Below, in pieces: positions 34,649 through 46,160 of a DNA stretch of 64,000 bases. Position numbers and translations under genes: made by a program. The DNA is from Vibrio sp. Isolate34 (GTDB taxonomy: Bacteria; Pseudomonadota; Gammaproteobacteria; Enterobacterales; Vibrionaceae). The notes beneath the pieces are model-generated. The model saw nothing but the letters and a program-made list of their open reading frames with translations, made no database searches and had not been told where the DNA came from. Positions within the stretch are counted from its first letter, which is position 1. Each line of letters starts with the position of its first letter. The stretch is taken from NCBI RefSeq assembly GCF_022397915.1, contig NZ_JAKEUO010000002.1, forward strand, positions 365,313 through 429,312, in the 5' to 3' direction.

Positions 34649-35665
34649 TTATAAGCTCATCTCACCACGCAACACTTGTTGCATCTGAGTCTTCACTTCT
34701 TCGTAGCTTAGGTTTTGGCTTAATAGGTAGTGTAACTTCGCCAGTGCCGCTTCTGGTGTCATATCATAGCCGCTAACAACGCCAGCTTCTGCAAGTGCAC
34801 AGCCTGTCGCGTAACCACCCATGTTCACTTTACCCGCCAAACATTGAGTCAGGTTCACCACAATCACACCACGCTCAGATGCGTCTTTTAGGTGTTGAAG
34901 TAATTCTGGGTTTTGTGGGGCATTGCCGACACCAAAAGTAAGCAGAATCATTGCGTTAACAGGCTGTAGTAGCGTGTTACGGATCACTTCATGTGAGATG
35001 CCTGGGTACATAGTGATTACACCAATAGGTTGCGGAGTAATGTTATGAACCTTGAACGCACCTTTAGGTTGCTCATTTACCACAACGTTATTGCTAATTT
35101 GGATATTGATACCGGCTTCTAGCAATGGGCTAAGGTTTGGAGACGTAAACGCATTGAAGCCATCAGCATGAGATTTGGTGCTGCGGTTACCACGCATCAA
35201 CTTGTTGTTGAAGAACAGTGTCACTTCATTGATTGGGTAGTTAGCTGCAATGTGTAGCGCATTTAGCAGGTTCGCTTGTCCGTCTGAACGTAGCTCTGCC
35301 AGAGGGATCTGAGAGCCGGTTACAATCACAGGTTTGCCAAGGTTTTCTAACATGAACGACAGCGCAGACGCGGTGTAGGCCATTGTGTCAGTACCGTGCA
35401 GGATAACGAAACCATCGTACTTATCGTAGTTCGCGCGAATATCATCAGCGATCGTCTGCCAATCCAATGGTGTCATATCTGACGAATCCATTAATGGAGA
35501 GTATTCATGAATGGTGTATTCAGGCATCTCTGGGCGATGGAATTCAGGCATGCCAGCGAGCTGCTTATCCATGAAACCTGCGACTGGAACATAACCGTGG
35601 TCAATAGACTTTTGCATGCCTATTGTGCCGCCGGTGTACGCGATATAGATGTGTTTTCTTTCCAT
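34649..35665 (-). CDS. ansA: Type I L-asparaginase (cytoplasmic)
   Basis: AnsA hydrolyses asparagine to aspartate and ammonia. There is no signal peptide, which separates it from the periplasmic AnsB. The 338-residue protein shows both catalytic threonine regions: YTGGTIGMQ with Thr14 and VILHGTDTMAYTASAL with the Thr-Asp pair. The TGSQIPLAELRSDG loop typical of the family is also present. It is next to sppA on the same strand, as in E. coli, but a terminator lies between. Confidence 0.96.
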   Translation of the reverse strand: MERKHIYIAYTGGTIGMQKSIDHGYVPVAGFMDKQLAGMPEFHRPEMPEYTIHEYSPLMDSSDMTPLDWQTIADDIRANYDKYDGFVILHGTDTMAYTASALSFMLENLGKPVIVTGSQIPLAELRSDGQANLLNALHIAANYPINEVTLFFNNKLMRGNRSTKSHADGFNAFTSPNLSPLLEAGINIQISNNVVVNEQPKGAFKVHNITPQPIGVITMYPGISHEVIRNTLLQPVNAMILLTFGVGNAPQNPELLQHLKDASERGVIVVNLTQCLAGKVNMGGYATGCALAEAGVVSGYDMTPEAALAKLHYLLSQNLSYEEVKTQMQQVLRGEMSL

Positions 35666-35730
35666 GGCGATTAATACTTAGTGTGATGTAGGGAACAGGT
35701 GGGCGATTATAGCGAATTATCATGCAATAA

Positions 35731-35761
35731 AAAGAGGCGCCTAACACACAGGCACCTCTTG
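35731..35761 (-). terminator. Intrinsic terminator of sppA
   Basis: A hairpin AAGAGGCGCCT (from 35732) with AGGCACCTCTT (to 35760), one mismatch. On the minus strand it is followed by TTTTTATT. Confidence 0.82.
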
Positions 35762-35783
35762 GTTTATGACTTATTGATTTAAC

Positions 35784-37634
35784 TTATTGAACTTGGCAGT
35801 TTAGACAGAAAGCGTAACGGCCTTGTGGGTCGTTAAAGTTACCGAATAGTTGGCTATCTTGAGCTAACTGCTGCGTAACAGGCTGTAAACTGCTTGGAAT
35901 CATTGACTGAATATCTAGACCAATCGACATCTGAACTTGGTTCATAAATTCTTGAATAAATTGTTCAGTTGCTGAAAGTGGCTTTTCTACCCAGTAAATG
36001 TTGTAGCTTTCAAGCTCTGCAAGTGTAGCTGCTGTTGCAATCGCATCGTCAAAGTCACCAATCTCATCGACCAAGCCTTTCTGCATTGCATCTTGACCTG
36101 TCCATACACGACCTTGAGCGATTTCGTCGACAGCATTCACGTCCATGCCGCGATTTTCTCCAACCAAGCTGATGAAACGGCGGTAACCATTTTCAATACC
36201 CATTTGGAAAGCGTCTTTAGCGCCATCAGTTAAGCCAGTAGTGATACCAAGGCCAGAGAAAGGTGACGTGCCCACGCCATCGGTGTAAACGCCGATATCG
36301 TTCAAGCCTTTCTCAAAGGTCGTGATAACACTGAAGATACCAATCGAGCCTGTTAGTGTGGTCGGCTGAGCTAAGATCTTGTCTGCGCCCATTGAGATCC
36401 AGTAACCACCAGAAGCCGCAAGGCTAGACATAGAAACCACTACAGGTTTACCTGCTTGTTTGATCGCTTCGATTTCATTGCGAATAACTTCAGAAGCAAA
36501 TGCACTACCACCTGGGCTGTCTACACGAAGCACAACTGCTTTTACTTTGTCGTCATTACGAGCTTGGCGAAGTAGCGCTGCAGTGGTATCACCTCCAACT
36601 GTGCCACGAGGTTGTTTACCATCCATAATAGCGCCGCTTGCCACAATCACAGCAACGTCGTGTGATTCACTGTTCATGTCTGGAAGCATAGTGGTACGGT
36701 ATTCGTAGTAACCAAATGCGTTGTAGCTGTCTTGACCGTCACTGCCGAACACGTCTGCAAGCTCTAGTCGGACTTGTTGGCGGGTTGCTAGCTCATCCAC
36801 TAAGCCCAGTTTTTCGGCCAGTTTCGCGATATCACCATCGACAGACTCAAGTTCCTTCAGGAAAGTGTCCATGCTTGGGTTCAGCGTTTTCGCGTCGATT
36901 TGGCGGTTGTGGCTCACATCATCAACGTAAGCACCCCATAGTTGGCCTAACCAACGAGAGGCGGATTCTTTTGCTGCGTCTGACATGTCATCACGAATGA
37001 AAGGTTCGATGGCAGACTTATAAGTACCTACACGGAACACATGTGTGTTCACGTCTAGTTTTTCTAATAAGGTTTTGTAGTAAAGCGAGTAAGCGCTGTA
37101 GCCTTTAAGAAGCACACCACCGTCTGGCGATAAGTAGACTTTGGTCGCGTAGCTGGCTAGGTAGTATTGGCTTTGGTTGTAAAAATCACCCACCGCATAA
37201 ATCGGCTTACCCGCTGCTTTGAACTCATTCAGTGCCTTAGCAATGTAACGAAGCTTGGTCAGGTTAGTTTCTGGTAGCTCTTTAAGTGCTAATACAATGC
37301 CCGTTACGTTCTCGTCATCTTTGGCATAGCGAATCGTTTCAACGATATCAAACAGCACGTTCTCTTTCGGAAGGTCTTTGCCAAGCAGTGAACCTGTCAC
37401 GGAATCCATCGGGTTGATATAGCGGCTTTGTTCTACAATCGGACCAGAAAGGTTAAGCACCAAAGCTGATTGCTGTGGAACAGTTGGCTGAGCCGTATCT
37501 GAGTGGAAGTACACAAAGTAGATGATGGCAATACTGAGTAAAAAGATGATGTTAACAAGCGCAAGACGCACAAACGTAATGAGCTTCCAAATCCCTTTAA
37601 AGATCATGCCTATAAATTTGAATATTTTTTTCAT
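35784..37634 (-). CDS. sppA: Signal peptide peptidase SppA, 67K type
   Basis: SppA is an inner-membrane serine protease that degrades cleaved signal peptides. The 616-residue length and the tandem arrangement match the long E. coli type, in which the catalytic lysine is in the N-terminal half (VGTYKSAIEPF) and the serine in the C-terminal half (MSSLAASGGYW). One membrane anchor lies at about residues 20-43 and the rest is periplasmic. DSPGGSAFASEVIR and TLTGSIGIF are family signatures. A CGGAGA ribosome site precedes the ATG. Confidence 0.97.
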   Translation of the reverse strand: MKKIFKFIGMIFKGIWKLITFVRLALVNIIFLLSIAIIYFVYFHSDTAQPTVPQQSALVLNLSGPIVEQSRYINPMDSVTGSLLGKDLPKENVLFDIVETIRYAKDDENVTGIVLALKELPETNLTKLRYIAKALNEFKAAGKPIYAVGDFYNQSQYYLASYATKVYLSPDGGVLLKGYSAYSLYYKTLLEKLDVNTHVFRVGTYKSAIEPFIRDDMSDAAKESASRWLGQLWGAYVDDVSHNRQIDAKTLNPSMDTFLKELESVDGDIAKLAEKLGLVDELATRQQVRLELADVFGSDGQDSYNAFGYYEYRTTMLPDMNSESHDVAVIVASGAIMDGKQPRGTVGGDTTAALLRQARNDDKVKAVVLRVDSPGGSAFASEVIRNEIEAIKQAGKPVVVSMSSLAASGGYWISMGADKILAQPTTLTGSIGIFSVITTFEKGLNDIGVYTDGVGTSPFSGLGITTGLTDGAKDAFQMGIENGYRRFISLVGENRGMDVNAVDEIAQGRVWTGQDAMQKGLVDEIGDFDDAIATAATLAELESYNIYWVEKPLSATEQFIQEFMNQVQMSIGLDIQSMIPSSLQPVTQQLAQDSQLFGNFNDPQGRYAFCLNCQVQ

Positions 37635-37786
37635 TCTGTCTCCGCAGTGAGATCACGTCGCTTTAACAAGCAGTAGTACCATTAATCTCAATAATATGAA
37701 CTGCTTAGTATCCTACGATAATTCCCAAGCTCAAACTACACCAAGAATTGTTAATCGATATATATTCTCATTAAGTGTAGTCAGAA

Positions 37787-38053
37787 TAGGGGCTTTTGAC
37801 CTTTCGTGGTTAAGTTTTGTTCGAGATAAAATCGTTTTAGACGCGGCGAAGAGTATGTAGCCTAGTCATTCTAAGCAAATATTCTTCAACAAAGCATAAA
37901 ACGATTTTAGCCGAACCCTTCGGGCAGCCCTTGTGGTTCATTTCTACTGCGTTATCGGCTTTTCATGTAGGCCAGCTACACGTCAAAGCCTCTTCCTTGT
38001 ATAAATTTCCCACAAGATGCTGCAAAACCCAGCTCGAAAGGTCAACAGCCCCT
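37787..38053. mobile_element. MITE-like element, 267 bases with 20-base terminal inverted repeats
   Basis: The ends 37787-37806 and 38034-38053 are inverted copies matching at 19 of 20 bases (one arm TAGGGGCTTTTGACCTTTCG). The outer flanks TCAGAA and TTCTGA also mirror each other. Inside, a second 13-base perfect inverted repeat (37827-37839 with 37897-37909) gives a nested hairpin. There is no ORF of note and no obvious target-site duplication. It fills most of the 544-base sppA-fadH gap. The structure suggests a non-autonomous element or structured repeat. The family is not identified. Confidence 0.62.
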
Positions 38054-38116
38054 AGGGCTTCTGAACGATTAATACGCTCTGCATTATGATCGGTGTTACA
38101 AAAATGTAAACGGCTG

Positions 38117-40188
<2,072 letters not shown>

Positions 40189-40256
40189 AATCATCTATCA
40201 AACTGTAATCTTATCGGTAGATATTGTTACTTAATTTGCTGAGCTAGATTTTGAAC

Positions 40257-40290
40257 AAGGCTCCTAAGTCATCGATTTAGGAGCCTTTAT
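40257..40290 (+). terminator. Intrinsic terminator of fadH
   Basis: AAGGCTCCTAA (40257-40267) pairs with TTTAGGAGCCTT (40276-40287), followed by T residues. Confidence 0.85.
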
Positions 40291-40394
40291 TGTTTCTAAT
40301 CTAGCCCAAATTGACAGCCGTTGAGATTTATTATCGTTTGTATTCTGTGCTAAAGTTCAACTATACAAACAATAAAAATTAGTAAGGACTTCAA

Positions 40395-40943
40395 ATGGAT
40401 GCTTTGGATCTATTGCTCAACAGACGCTCAATCGCAAAACTCTCTGATCCAGCACCTGAAGGTGTGGCGTTAGAAAACATCATTAAAGCAGGGCTGCGCG
40501 CTCCAGACCACGGTGCACTAACACCTTGGCGCTTTGTTATCGCGCAAGGTTCTGGTCTACAAAAGCTTTCAGACATCTTGGTGCGTGCCGCTGAAGCGGA
40601 TGAAAGCGAAGAAGCGGTTATCGAGAAAGTAAAAAAAGCGCCGTTCCGAGCTCCGATGGTGATCACCGTGATTGCTAAAGTAACCGAGCATGAAAAAGTA
40701 CCAGCGATTGAACAACATCTTTCTGCAGGTTGCGCTGCTCAAGCGATGCAAATGGCTGCAGTCGCACAAGGTTTCCAAGGCTTTTGGCGCTCAGGTAAAT
40801 GGATGTTCCACCCAGAAGTACACCAAGCATTCGGTCTAGAAGGCGACGACGAAATTGTTGGCTTCCTATACCTAGGTACGCCGGGCTGTACACCAATGAA
40901 AGTACCAGAGCGCGACTTCTCTAAGTTTGTTGAGTTCCTATAA
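40395..40943 (+). CDS. ydjA: Nitroreductase family protein YdjA
   Basis: YdjA is the smallest class of FMN-dependent nitroreductases, active as a homodimer with NAD(P)H. The natural substrate is unknown. The 182-residue protein starts with LLNRRSIAKLSDPAPEG and contains the APDHGALTPWRF motif for FMN phosphate binding. QAMQMAAVAQGFQGFWRSG and FLYLGTP lie in the C-terminal half. An AAGGA ribosome site precedes the ATG. In E. coli ydjA lies between sppA and selD-topB; here topB follows directly. Confidence 0.94.
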   Translation: MDALDLLLNRRSIAKLSDPAPEGVALENIIKAGLRAPDHGALTPWRFVIAQGSGLQKLSDILVRAAEADESEEAVIEKVKKAPFRAPMVITVIAKVTEHEKVPAIEQHLSAGCAAQAMQMAAVAQGFQGFWRSGKWMFHPEVHQAFGLEGDDEIVGFLYLGTPGCTPMKVPERDFSKFVEFL

Positions 40944-41004
40944 AGAGCACTGAAGCTGAATAGTGGAATGCTAACTGTATAAACAACCAGTTTTTCTTGA
41001 TTTA

Positions 41005-41039
41005 TTAGGGTCACATTAGATAATGTGGCCCTAATTGTT
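41005..41039 (+). terminator. Possible terminator between ydjA and topB
   Basis: TTAGGGTCACATTA (41005-41018) pairs with TAATGTGGCCCTAA (41021-41034) with one G-T pair, then TTGTTTG. The short distance to the topB start (41058) means it could also shape the topB leader. Confidence 0.6.
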
Positions 41040-41057
41040 TGTAGCATCTGGAAAAAC

Positions 41058-43070
41058 ATGTCTCGCCTTATTATTGCTGAAAAACCAAGCCTCGGCCGCG
41101 CGATCGCCGCTGCACTGCCTAATCCACAGAAGAAAGACCAAGGGTTTATCAAATGTGGTAATGGGGATGTGGTGACTTGGTGTATTGGACACTTGTTGGA
41201 GCAGGTTGAGCCAGATGCTTATGACGACCGTTATAAGAAGTGGAACTTGGCCGATCTTCCTATTGTGCCAGAGCAATGGCAGCTAAGACCTCGTAAGACT
41301 TCAAGCAAACAGCTCACGGTGATCCGAAAGCTATTGAAGGACGCTACTCAAATTGTTCACGCCGGAGACCCGGATAGAGAAGGGCAGCTGCTGGTTGATG
41401 AAGTGATTGATTACTGCAAAGTCTCTAAGGCTAAGAAAGAGTCGATGGACAGGCTACTGATTAGTGACTTGAACTTACCTGCCGTAAAACGTGCACTTTC
41501 TCAAATGCGCAGCAACCGTGACTTTATCCCACTATCAATTTCAGCTTTAGCGCGCTCTAGAGCCGATTGGCTGTATGGTATGAACATGACTCGCGCCTAT
41601 ACCTTGCTTGGCCAAAAGGCCGGTTACCAAGGGGTCTTGTCGGTAGGTCGAGTACAGACTCCAGTACTTGGCTTAGTGGTGAGACGTGATGAAGAGATCG
41701 AAAACTTCATTCCTAAAGATTATTTCACTCTGCATGCCTTGATTCCTTATCAAAACAACGGCCAGAGCTTTGATATTCGAGCGCGTTGGAAACCAAGCGA
41801 AGCATGTAAACCTTGGCAAGATGAAGAAGGCCGTGTGCTCAATCGAAAGTTGGTTGAAAACGTCGCTCAGCGCATTGCGAACCAACCTGCAACAGTGACG
41901 GAATCAGAGCAGAAGCAAAGTAAACAAGCTGCGCCACTGCCTTATTCGTTGTCTGCCTTGCAGATTGATGCCTCCAAACGTTTTGGTATGAGTGCTCAGC
42001 AGGTGTTAGACACTTGTCAGTCTTTATATGAGAAACACAAACTCATTACTTACCCACGTTCCGATAGCCGCTATCTTCCTAAAGAACACTACTCGCAGCG
42101 AGAATCAATTGTAGACGCCATCGCCAATAATGCGAAAGAGCTGCAAAGTGGCGCGCAAGGCGCGGATCTTTCACTGAAATCAAAAGCATGGAACGACAGC
42201 AAGGTTGATGCTCACCACGCGATTATTCCTACTCCGAAAAAATCATCGGTGAATGGTTTGTCTGCCAATGAGATGAAAATCTATCAACAAATCGCCCGCC
42301 AGTATCTGATGCAGTTCTACCCACCGGCTGTGTTTGCGGACGCTAAGTTAGTGTTTGATATTGCTGGTGGCGTGTTCATCGCAAAAGGACGTCAGCTTAT
42401 CAACCCGGGTTGGAAAGTGCTAATGGGTAAAACTGACACTGAAGAGAAAGGTGACGGTACTGATACGGTTCCACCGTTAGATAAAGGAACCGTGTTGACC
42501 TGCCGTGAAGGTGTCATTGGTGATAAGAAAACCGAACCACCAAAGCACTTTACAGAAGCGACATTGCTTCAAGCGATGACAGGTATCGCGCGTTTTGTCG
42601 CGAATAAGGACCTGAAAGCTATTTTGAAAGAGACTGATGGTCTTGGAACAGAGGCGACCCGAGCGGGCATTCTGGATACGTTATTCAAAAGGCAACTGCT
42701 AACGCGTCAAGGTAAGAGTATTCATAGTAGTCCTGCAGGTAGAGGTTTGATTCATGCCCTACCTGAGGATTCGACCTTTCCGGACATGACAGCACACTGG
42801 GAACACCAGTTACAGGGCATGGCCGAGCGTAACCAAGCGTATCAACCTTTCATGCAAGCGCTGGAAAGCAAGATTGATGGCTTAATGGGGAGAGTGAAAA
42901 CAGGTGAAGTGCCTGAATCACTCCGTCATCTCCCTAAAGTCGAGAGACCCGCTTTTAAACGTCGCAAAGGTGGCGGTACGAAGAAGTCTTATGCCAAGAA
43001 CGGTTCGTATGCTAAGAATGGCTCGTATGCTAAGAAAGGTACTTCCGCTAAAAAGGGCACTAAGAGCTGA
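41058..43070 (+). CDS. topB: DNA topoisomerase III
   Basis: TopB is a type IA topoisomerase that decatenates and helps resolve replication and recombination intermediates. The protein begins [20 protein letters not shown] (Toprim). [16 protein letters not shown] carries the acidic metal-binding residues, and the active-site tyrosine is in [13 protein letters not shown] start at ATG 41058 (670 residues); sequence further upstream is in a terminator hairpin. There is no C-terminal zinc finger. Instead the protein ends in a basic tandem-repeat tail annotated separately. Confidence 0.96.
   Translation: MSRLIIAEKPSLGRAIAAALPNPQKKDQGFIKCGNGDVVTWCIGHLLEQVEPDAYDDRYKKWNLADLPIVPEQWQLRPRKTSSKQLTVIRKLLKDATQIVHAGDPDREGQLLVDEVIDYCKVSKAKKESMDRLLISDLNLPAVKRALSQMRSNRDFIPLSISALARSRADWLYGMNMTRAYTLLGQKAGYQGVLSVGRVQTPVLGLVVRRDEEIENFIPKDYFTLHALIPYQNNGQSFDIRARWKPSEACKPWQDEEGRVLNRKLVENVAQRIANQPATVTESEQKQSKQAAPLPYSLSALQIDASKRFGMSAQQVLDTCQSLYEKHKLITYPRSDSRYLPKEHYSQRESIVDAIANNAKELQSGAQGADLSLKSKAWNDSKVDAHHAIIPTPKKSSVNGLSANEMKIYQQIARQYLMQFYPPAVFADAKLVFDIAGGVFIAKGRQLINPGWKVLMGKTDTEEKGDGTDTVPPLDKGTVLTCREGVIGDKKTEPPKHFTEATLLQAMTGIARFVANKDLKAILKETDGLGTEATRAGILDTLFKRQLLTRQGKSIHSSPAGRGLIHALPEDSTFPDMTAHWEHQLQGMAERNQAYQPFMQALESKIDGLMGRVKTGEVPESLRHLPKVERPAFKRRKGGGTKKSYAKNGSYAKNGSYAKKGTSAKKGTKS
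42985..43067 (+). repeat. Basic tandem repeat at the 3' end of topB
   Basis: Five to six units of about 15 bases encode SYAKN, SYAKN, SYAKK, TSAKK-type repeats, making a Lys/Gly/Ser/Tyr-rich tail of about 28 residues. The first two units are nearly identical in DNA, so slippage could change the copy number. Confidence 0.8.
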
Positions 43071-43088
43071 TAGTTGTCAGTATCGGGG

Positions 43089-44090
43089 TTAACGCCCCAC
43101 CTTGCGTCCGCAGCGTTTAAATAACTGTTGCCAATACTCCACATGGCGGCGAGTTGATGCACGAAAAGCTTGATGTGTATCTTGGATGGGAAAGTAGTAG
43201 CTGTGAAGTTCTGGCTGAGCATCAAACATAACCAGCTGCGATGCTAACTGCTGATAATAGCCATCGAGTTGTGCCATGTAAGGCTGAACCTTGCCAATAT
43301 ACTGTTGTTCGAACACATTGTTGAGATAACGAAACTTAGTGGTGTCTCGTTGTTTCCCGCAAATGATATTGGCATCAAAAGTTGTGAGTTGTTTGGTGAT
43401 GGTATCGAGTTCAACCGAGGCTCGCGCGAGTGAGTAGTACAAATCTCCAAGCGTTGAACTCTTCTCCAGAACTTCTTGAACCTCAATGGTTTTGCCCGAA
43501 ATGAGCGATGTGTTTAATGCTTGATTGATATGTTCTAGGGCGTCACTTGTCTGTCTCACTTGATCGCCAATATCAGCACGTAACCACTGACTCCCCCGCA
43601 TTTGCGACTGCATAGCATCACTGGCATAGATGAGATTCCATTGATGTAGTGGAAACTGTGCGAGTTTCTGTTGCTCAATTTCTTTTAGTAATTCTACGAT
43701 CTCTGGGTCTAACTCGTTGTTAGCTAAACATTGCCCCACACCTTCCAATAGAGCGACCTGATAATCGTAATTACGGAACTCGTCCGCGACTTTTCCGAGT
43801 ACTGAATTTCTCTCAGCAATCAGGTTGAAAAGTCCACATTGGCGAAGCTGATAGCTGTCGATGAGCCCAATAGAAACTGAGGGGACGTTTAACAATAGCT
43901 CTCGCTTTCTTGGCAACCCTTCAAACTCCCATTCTTGTTTGAGCTCCTCAGCATCTTGCACTCTTGCTACCTTGGTTTGATAGTCATCGAACAAGTCTCC
44001 AGGGCCTTCCCCAAAACATCCTCCGAGCACCACAGTGATTAAAAGCAGTGGTGAGCGTTGTACGAAGTTTGGAAGAAGGCGAAGATTCAT
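43089..44090 (-). CDS. DUF3080-type lipoprotein
   Basis: The 333-residue protein has a lipoprotein signal with lipobox VLGGC (cysteine near residue 25), followed by mostly helical sequence with several conserved Trp and Tyr. It fits the DUF3080 family of gammaproteobacterial lipoproteins of unknown function. It starts 7 bases after the stop of the short-chain dehydrogenase gene, behind a GGTAGG ribosome site, so the two are surely co-transcribed. The same operon begins near a Fur box at 44959. Confidence 0.85.
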   Translation of the reverse strand: MNLRLLPNFVQRSPLLLITVVLGGCFGEGPGDLFDDYQTKVARVQDAEELKQEWEFEGLPRKRELLLNVPSVSIGLIDSYQLRQCGLFNLIAERNSVLGKVADEFRNYDYQVALLEGVGQCLANNELDPEIVELLKEIEQQKLAQFPLHQWNLIYASDAMQSQMRGSQWLRADIGDQVRQTSDALEHINQALNTSLISGKTIEVQEVLEKSSTLGDLYYSLARASVELDTITKQLTTFDANIICGKQRDTTKFRYLNNVFEQQYIGKVQPYMAQLDGYYQQLASQLVMFDAQPELHSYYFPIQDTHQAFRASTRRHVEYWQQLFKRCGRKVGR

Positions 44091-44097
44091 GGGTTAC

Positions 44098-44784
44098 CTA
44101 CCAGTCTATTTCACTGCCATCGAAATTGAAGAAGTGACCACTTACTTTGGTATTGGCAGATTCGATGACCTTGATAAGGCCAGATGCCGAAGTGTCTGTA
44201 TCGATTAGAGCATTTGGCCCACCCATTTCGGTCTGTACCCAACCAGGGTGTAGGGCTAACACAGTAAAGCCATTATCGGTTAGGTCGTTGCTTAAACTTT
44301 TCACTACGGAGTTGAGAGCTGCTTTAGACGAACGATAGATGTAGCCACCGCCAGAGGTGTTCTCTGTCATGCTACCTACTCGAGAAGACAAGCAAGCGAC
44401 CTTTTTCACGTCACTGTTTTCTAGAACAGGTAATAGCGCTTCGACAAGCTTCAATGGCGCAATCGTGTTGACCTCAAAAACGCGTCTCCACTCTTCTACA
44501 TCAGTGTTACCCAGTCCATAACCTTTAGGGCCGTAATAGCCTGCGTTGTTGATCAAGATATCAATCAACGGAATTTGAGAAGGAAGTTGGCTCACCGCTT
44601 GGTAATCGGTTATTTCTAACTGAATGCAGGTTAGGTTGCTGTTGTGCTCCGCGAGTGAGAGCAGCTCTGTTGCTGAATTGGCATCACGATAAATCGCGTA
44701 CACCTTATGGTTACTTCGCAAATATTGTTGAGTCAAGCTTAAGCCAATGCCTCGGTTTGCTCCAGTAATAAAAATAACGCTCAT
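44098..44784 (-). CDS. Short-chain dehydrogenase/reductase (SDR)
   Basis: A classical SDR of 228 residues, with the Rossmann motif TGANRGIGLSL near residues 6-16, NNAGYYG near residue 80, and the catalytic Ser and YxxxK region (CLSSRVGS then GGGYIYRSSKAAL). It resembles the CsgA/C-factor-like group. The substrate is unknown. A GAAAAGGA ribosome site precedes the ATG. It lies between a 41-residue membrane protein and a DUF3080 lipoprotein in an apparent three-gene operon. Confidence 0.92.
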   Translation of the reverse strand: MSVIFITGANRGIGLSLTQQYLRSNHKVYAIYRDANSATELLSLAEHNSNLTCIQLEITDYQAVSQLPSQIPLIDILINNAGYYGPKGYGLGNTDVEEWRRVFEVNTIAPLKLVEALLPVLENSDVKKVACLSSRVGSMTENTSGGGYIYRSSKAALNSVVKSLSNDLTDNGFTVLALHPGWVQTEMGGPNALIDTDTSASGLIKVIESANTKVSGHFFNFDGSEIDW

Positions 44785-44809
44785 GGTGATTCCTTTTCAG
44801 TTCAATTAG

Positions 44810-44935
44810 TTAAGTGTGATGGCTTAACACGAGAAAATCAACGGTCCACCAACTGGCCATTAGCATTCCGACAAAAATCATTACTGCTGTCGCTGAGCCA
44901 CAGATCACCCCAAGGGTAAGTATTAGGTTTTTCAT
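44810..44935 (-). CDS. Small membrane protein, 41 residues
   Basis: The frame starts at ATG 44935 and ends with TAA at 44810. The product has one long hydrophobic segment (about residues 3-34, MKNLILTLGVICGSATAVMI onward) with a tryptophan pair, and a short tail ending HHT. I do not recognise a family. A GAGA ribosome-like site lies upstream. It is the first gene after the Fur box and is followed by the SDR gene 25 bases downstream. The hydrophobic composition and the position support a real gene, but it could also be a chance frame. Confidence 0.58.
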   Translation of the reverse strand: MKNLILTLGVICGSATAVMIFVGMLMASWWTVDFLVLSHHT

Positions 44936-44958
44936 TACTTTCTCTGAATATCATTAAA

Positions 44959-44977
44959 GATAATGATAACTGTTATC
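44959..44977. promoter_or_regulatory. Fur box in the divergent region at 45 kb
   Basis: GATAATGATAACTGTTATC matches the Fur consensus at 16 of 19 positions and sits in a larger AAAGATAA...TTATCTTT symmetry. It is 24 bases upstream of the small membrane protein start and 69 bases upstream of the deacetylase-like gene, so it could control both. Confidence 0.78.
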
Positions 44978-45045
44978 TTTAATTTGGGTTGTCGCCAAGT
45001 CTGAGGCTGTTATGATTTTGAGAAAGATAAGCAATTAACTCGATT

Positions 45046-45966
45046 ATGATTCCTTTAATTTACCACCCAATTTATTCCCAGCTGCCTTTACCAGAAGGCC
45101 ATCGTTACCCAATCAACAAATACCAGCTGTTACATGGCGCGGTTGAGGCGCTAATAAATAGCGATCCACTCTGGAAGAGTAAGTTTGAAGTGTTCCAACC
45201 AGAGGCGGTTTCGGTAGAACAAGTCAAGCAGGTCCACGATAGTGACTATGTCGATTTGCTTGTTTCTGGAAACCTGCCCGCGGCAAAGATGAGGCGTATT
45301 GGCTTTCCTTGGAGTGAACAACTTATAGAAAGAACGCTCTATTCCAGCGGGGGAACTTGCTTGGCCGCAGAAATGGCGATAGAGAGTGGTTTAGCGATTC
45401 ATTTGAGTGGTGGCTACCATCACGCGCATCATGATTTTGGCAGTGGTTTTTGTCTGTTGAATGATCTTGTGCTGGCAGCAAAGCACGCGTTGACCTTTGA
45501 GCACATAGATAAAGTGTTGATTGTCGATAGTGATGTTCATCATGGCGATGGCACAGCGACTCTTTGCCACGATAGCGATGAGATTATTACTCTGTCTTTC
45601 CACTGTGATAAAAACTTCCCGGCACGTAAACCTCTGTCGGATTTAGATGTGCCGCTAAGTCGTGAAACTGAAGATGAAGAGTTTCTAAGGTGTTTCGAAC
45701 AAGTGACCAAGCTGGCGATTACGCATCACCAACCTGACCTTATCATCTATGATGCGGGCATCGACATCCACCAAGATGACGAACTGGGCTATTTGAATGT
45801 GTCTACACAAGGCATATTTGAACGCGATTGCTTCATGATTAACTTAGCAAAATCAGAGTCTATTCCAATGGCGTGTGTTGTTGGAGGAGGCTATCGAACA
45901 CAGCATCAAGATCTGGTTCCTATTCACATGCAATTATTGAAAGCGGCTCATCATGTTTACGATTAA
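45046..45966 (+). CDS. Histone deacetylase family protein
   Basis: The 306-residue protein belongs to the HDAC/acetylpolyamine amidohydrolase superfamily. It has the paired catalytic histidines in LSGGYHHAHHDFGSGFC, the zinc-binding DSDVHHGDGT motif and a second metal aspartate in IYDAGIDIHQDD. Bacterial members deacetylate small molecules or proteins, and the substrate here is unknown. No strong ribosome site is visible at the chosen ATG. It is divergent from the SDR operon, with a Fur box between them. Confidence 0.92.
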   Translation: MIPLIYHPIYSQLPLPEGHRYPINKYQLLHGAVEALINSDPLWKSKFEVFQPEAVSVEQVKQVHDSDYVDLLVSGNLPAAKMRRIGFPWSEQLIERTLYSSGGTCLAAEMAIESGLAIHLSGGYHHAHHDFGSGFCLLNDLVLAAKHALTFEHIDKVLIVDSDVHHGDGTATLCHDSDEIITLSFHCDKNFPARKPLSDLDVPLSRETEDEEFLRCFEQVTKLAITHHQPDLIIYDAGIDIHQDDELGYLNVSTQGIFERDCFMINLAKSESIPMACVVGGGYRTQHQDLVPIHMQLLKAAHHVYD

Positions 45967-46160
45967 CTTCTCAAATTAACCACTGTAACCTCATTAAAAA
46001 GGTGATAAAGAAGAAGTATCTGTTGCACCAAAAAAGACACGGTTTGCACCATCCTGATGCGAAAAAATCACTTTCTTATTAATTGGTTACGTATTTATGT
46101 GATTAATTCTGGTCTGTAAATTGCTTTACCCACATGAATATAAAAACACAAGGGGTGTAA

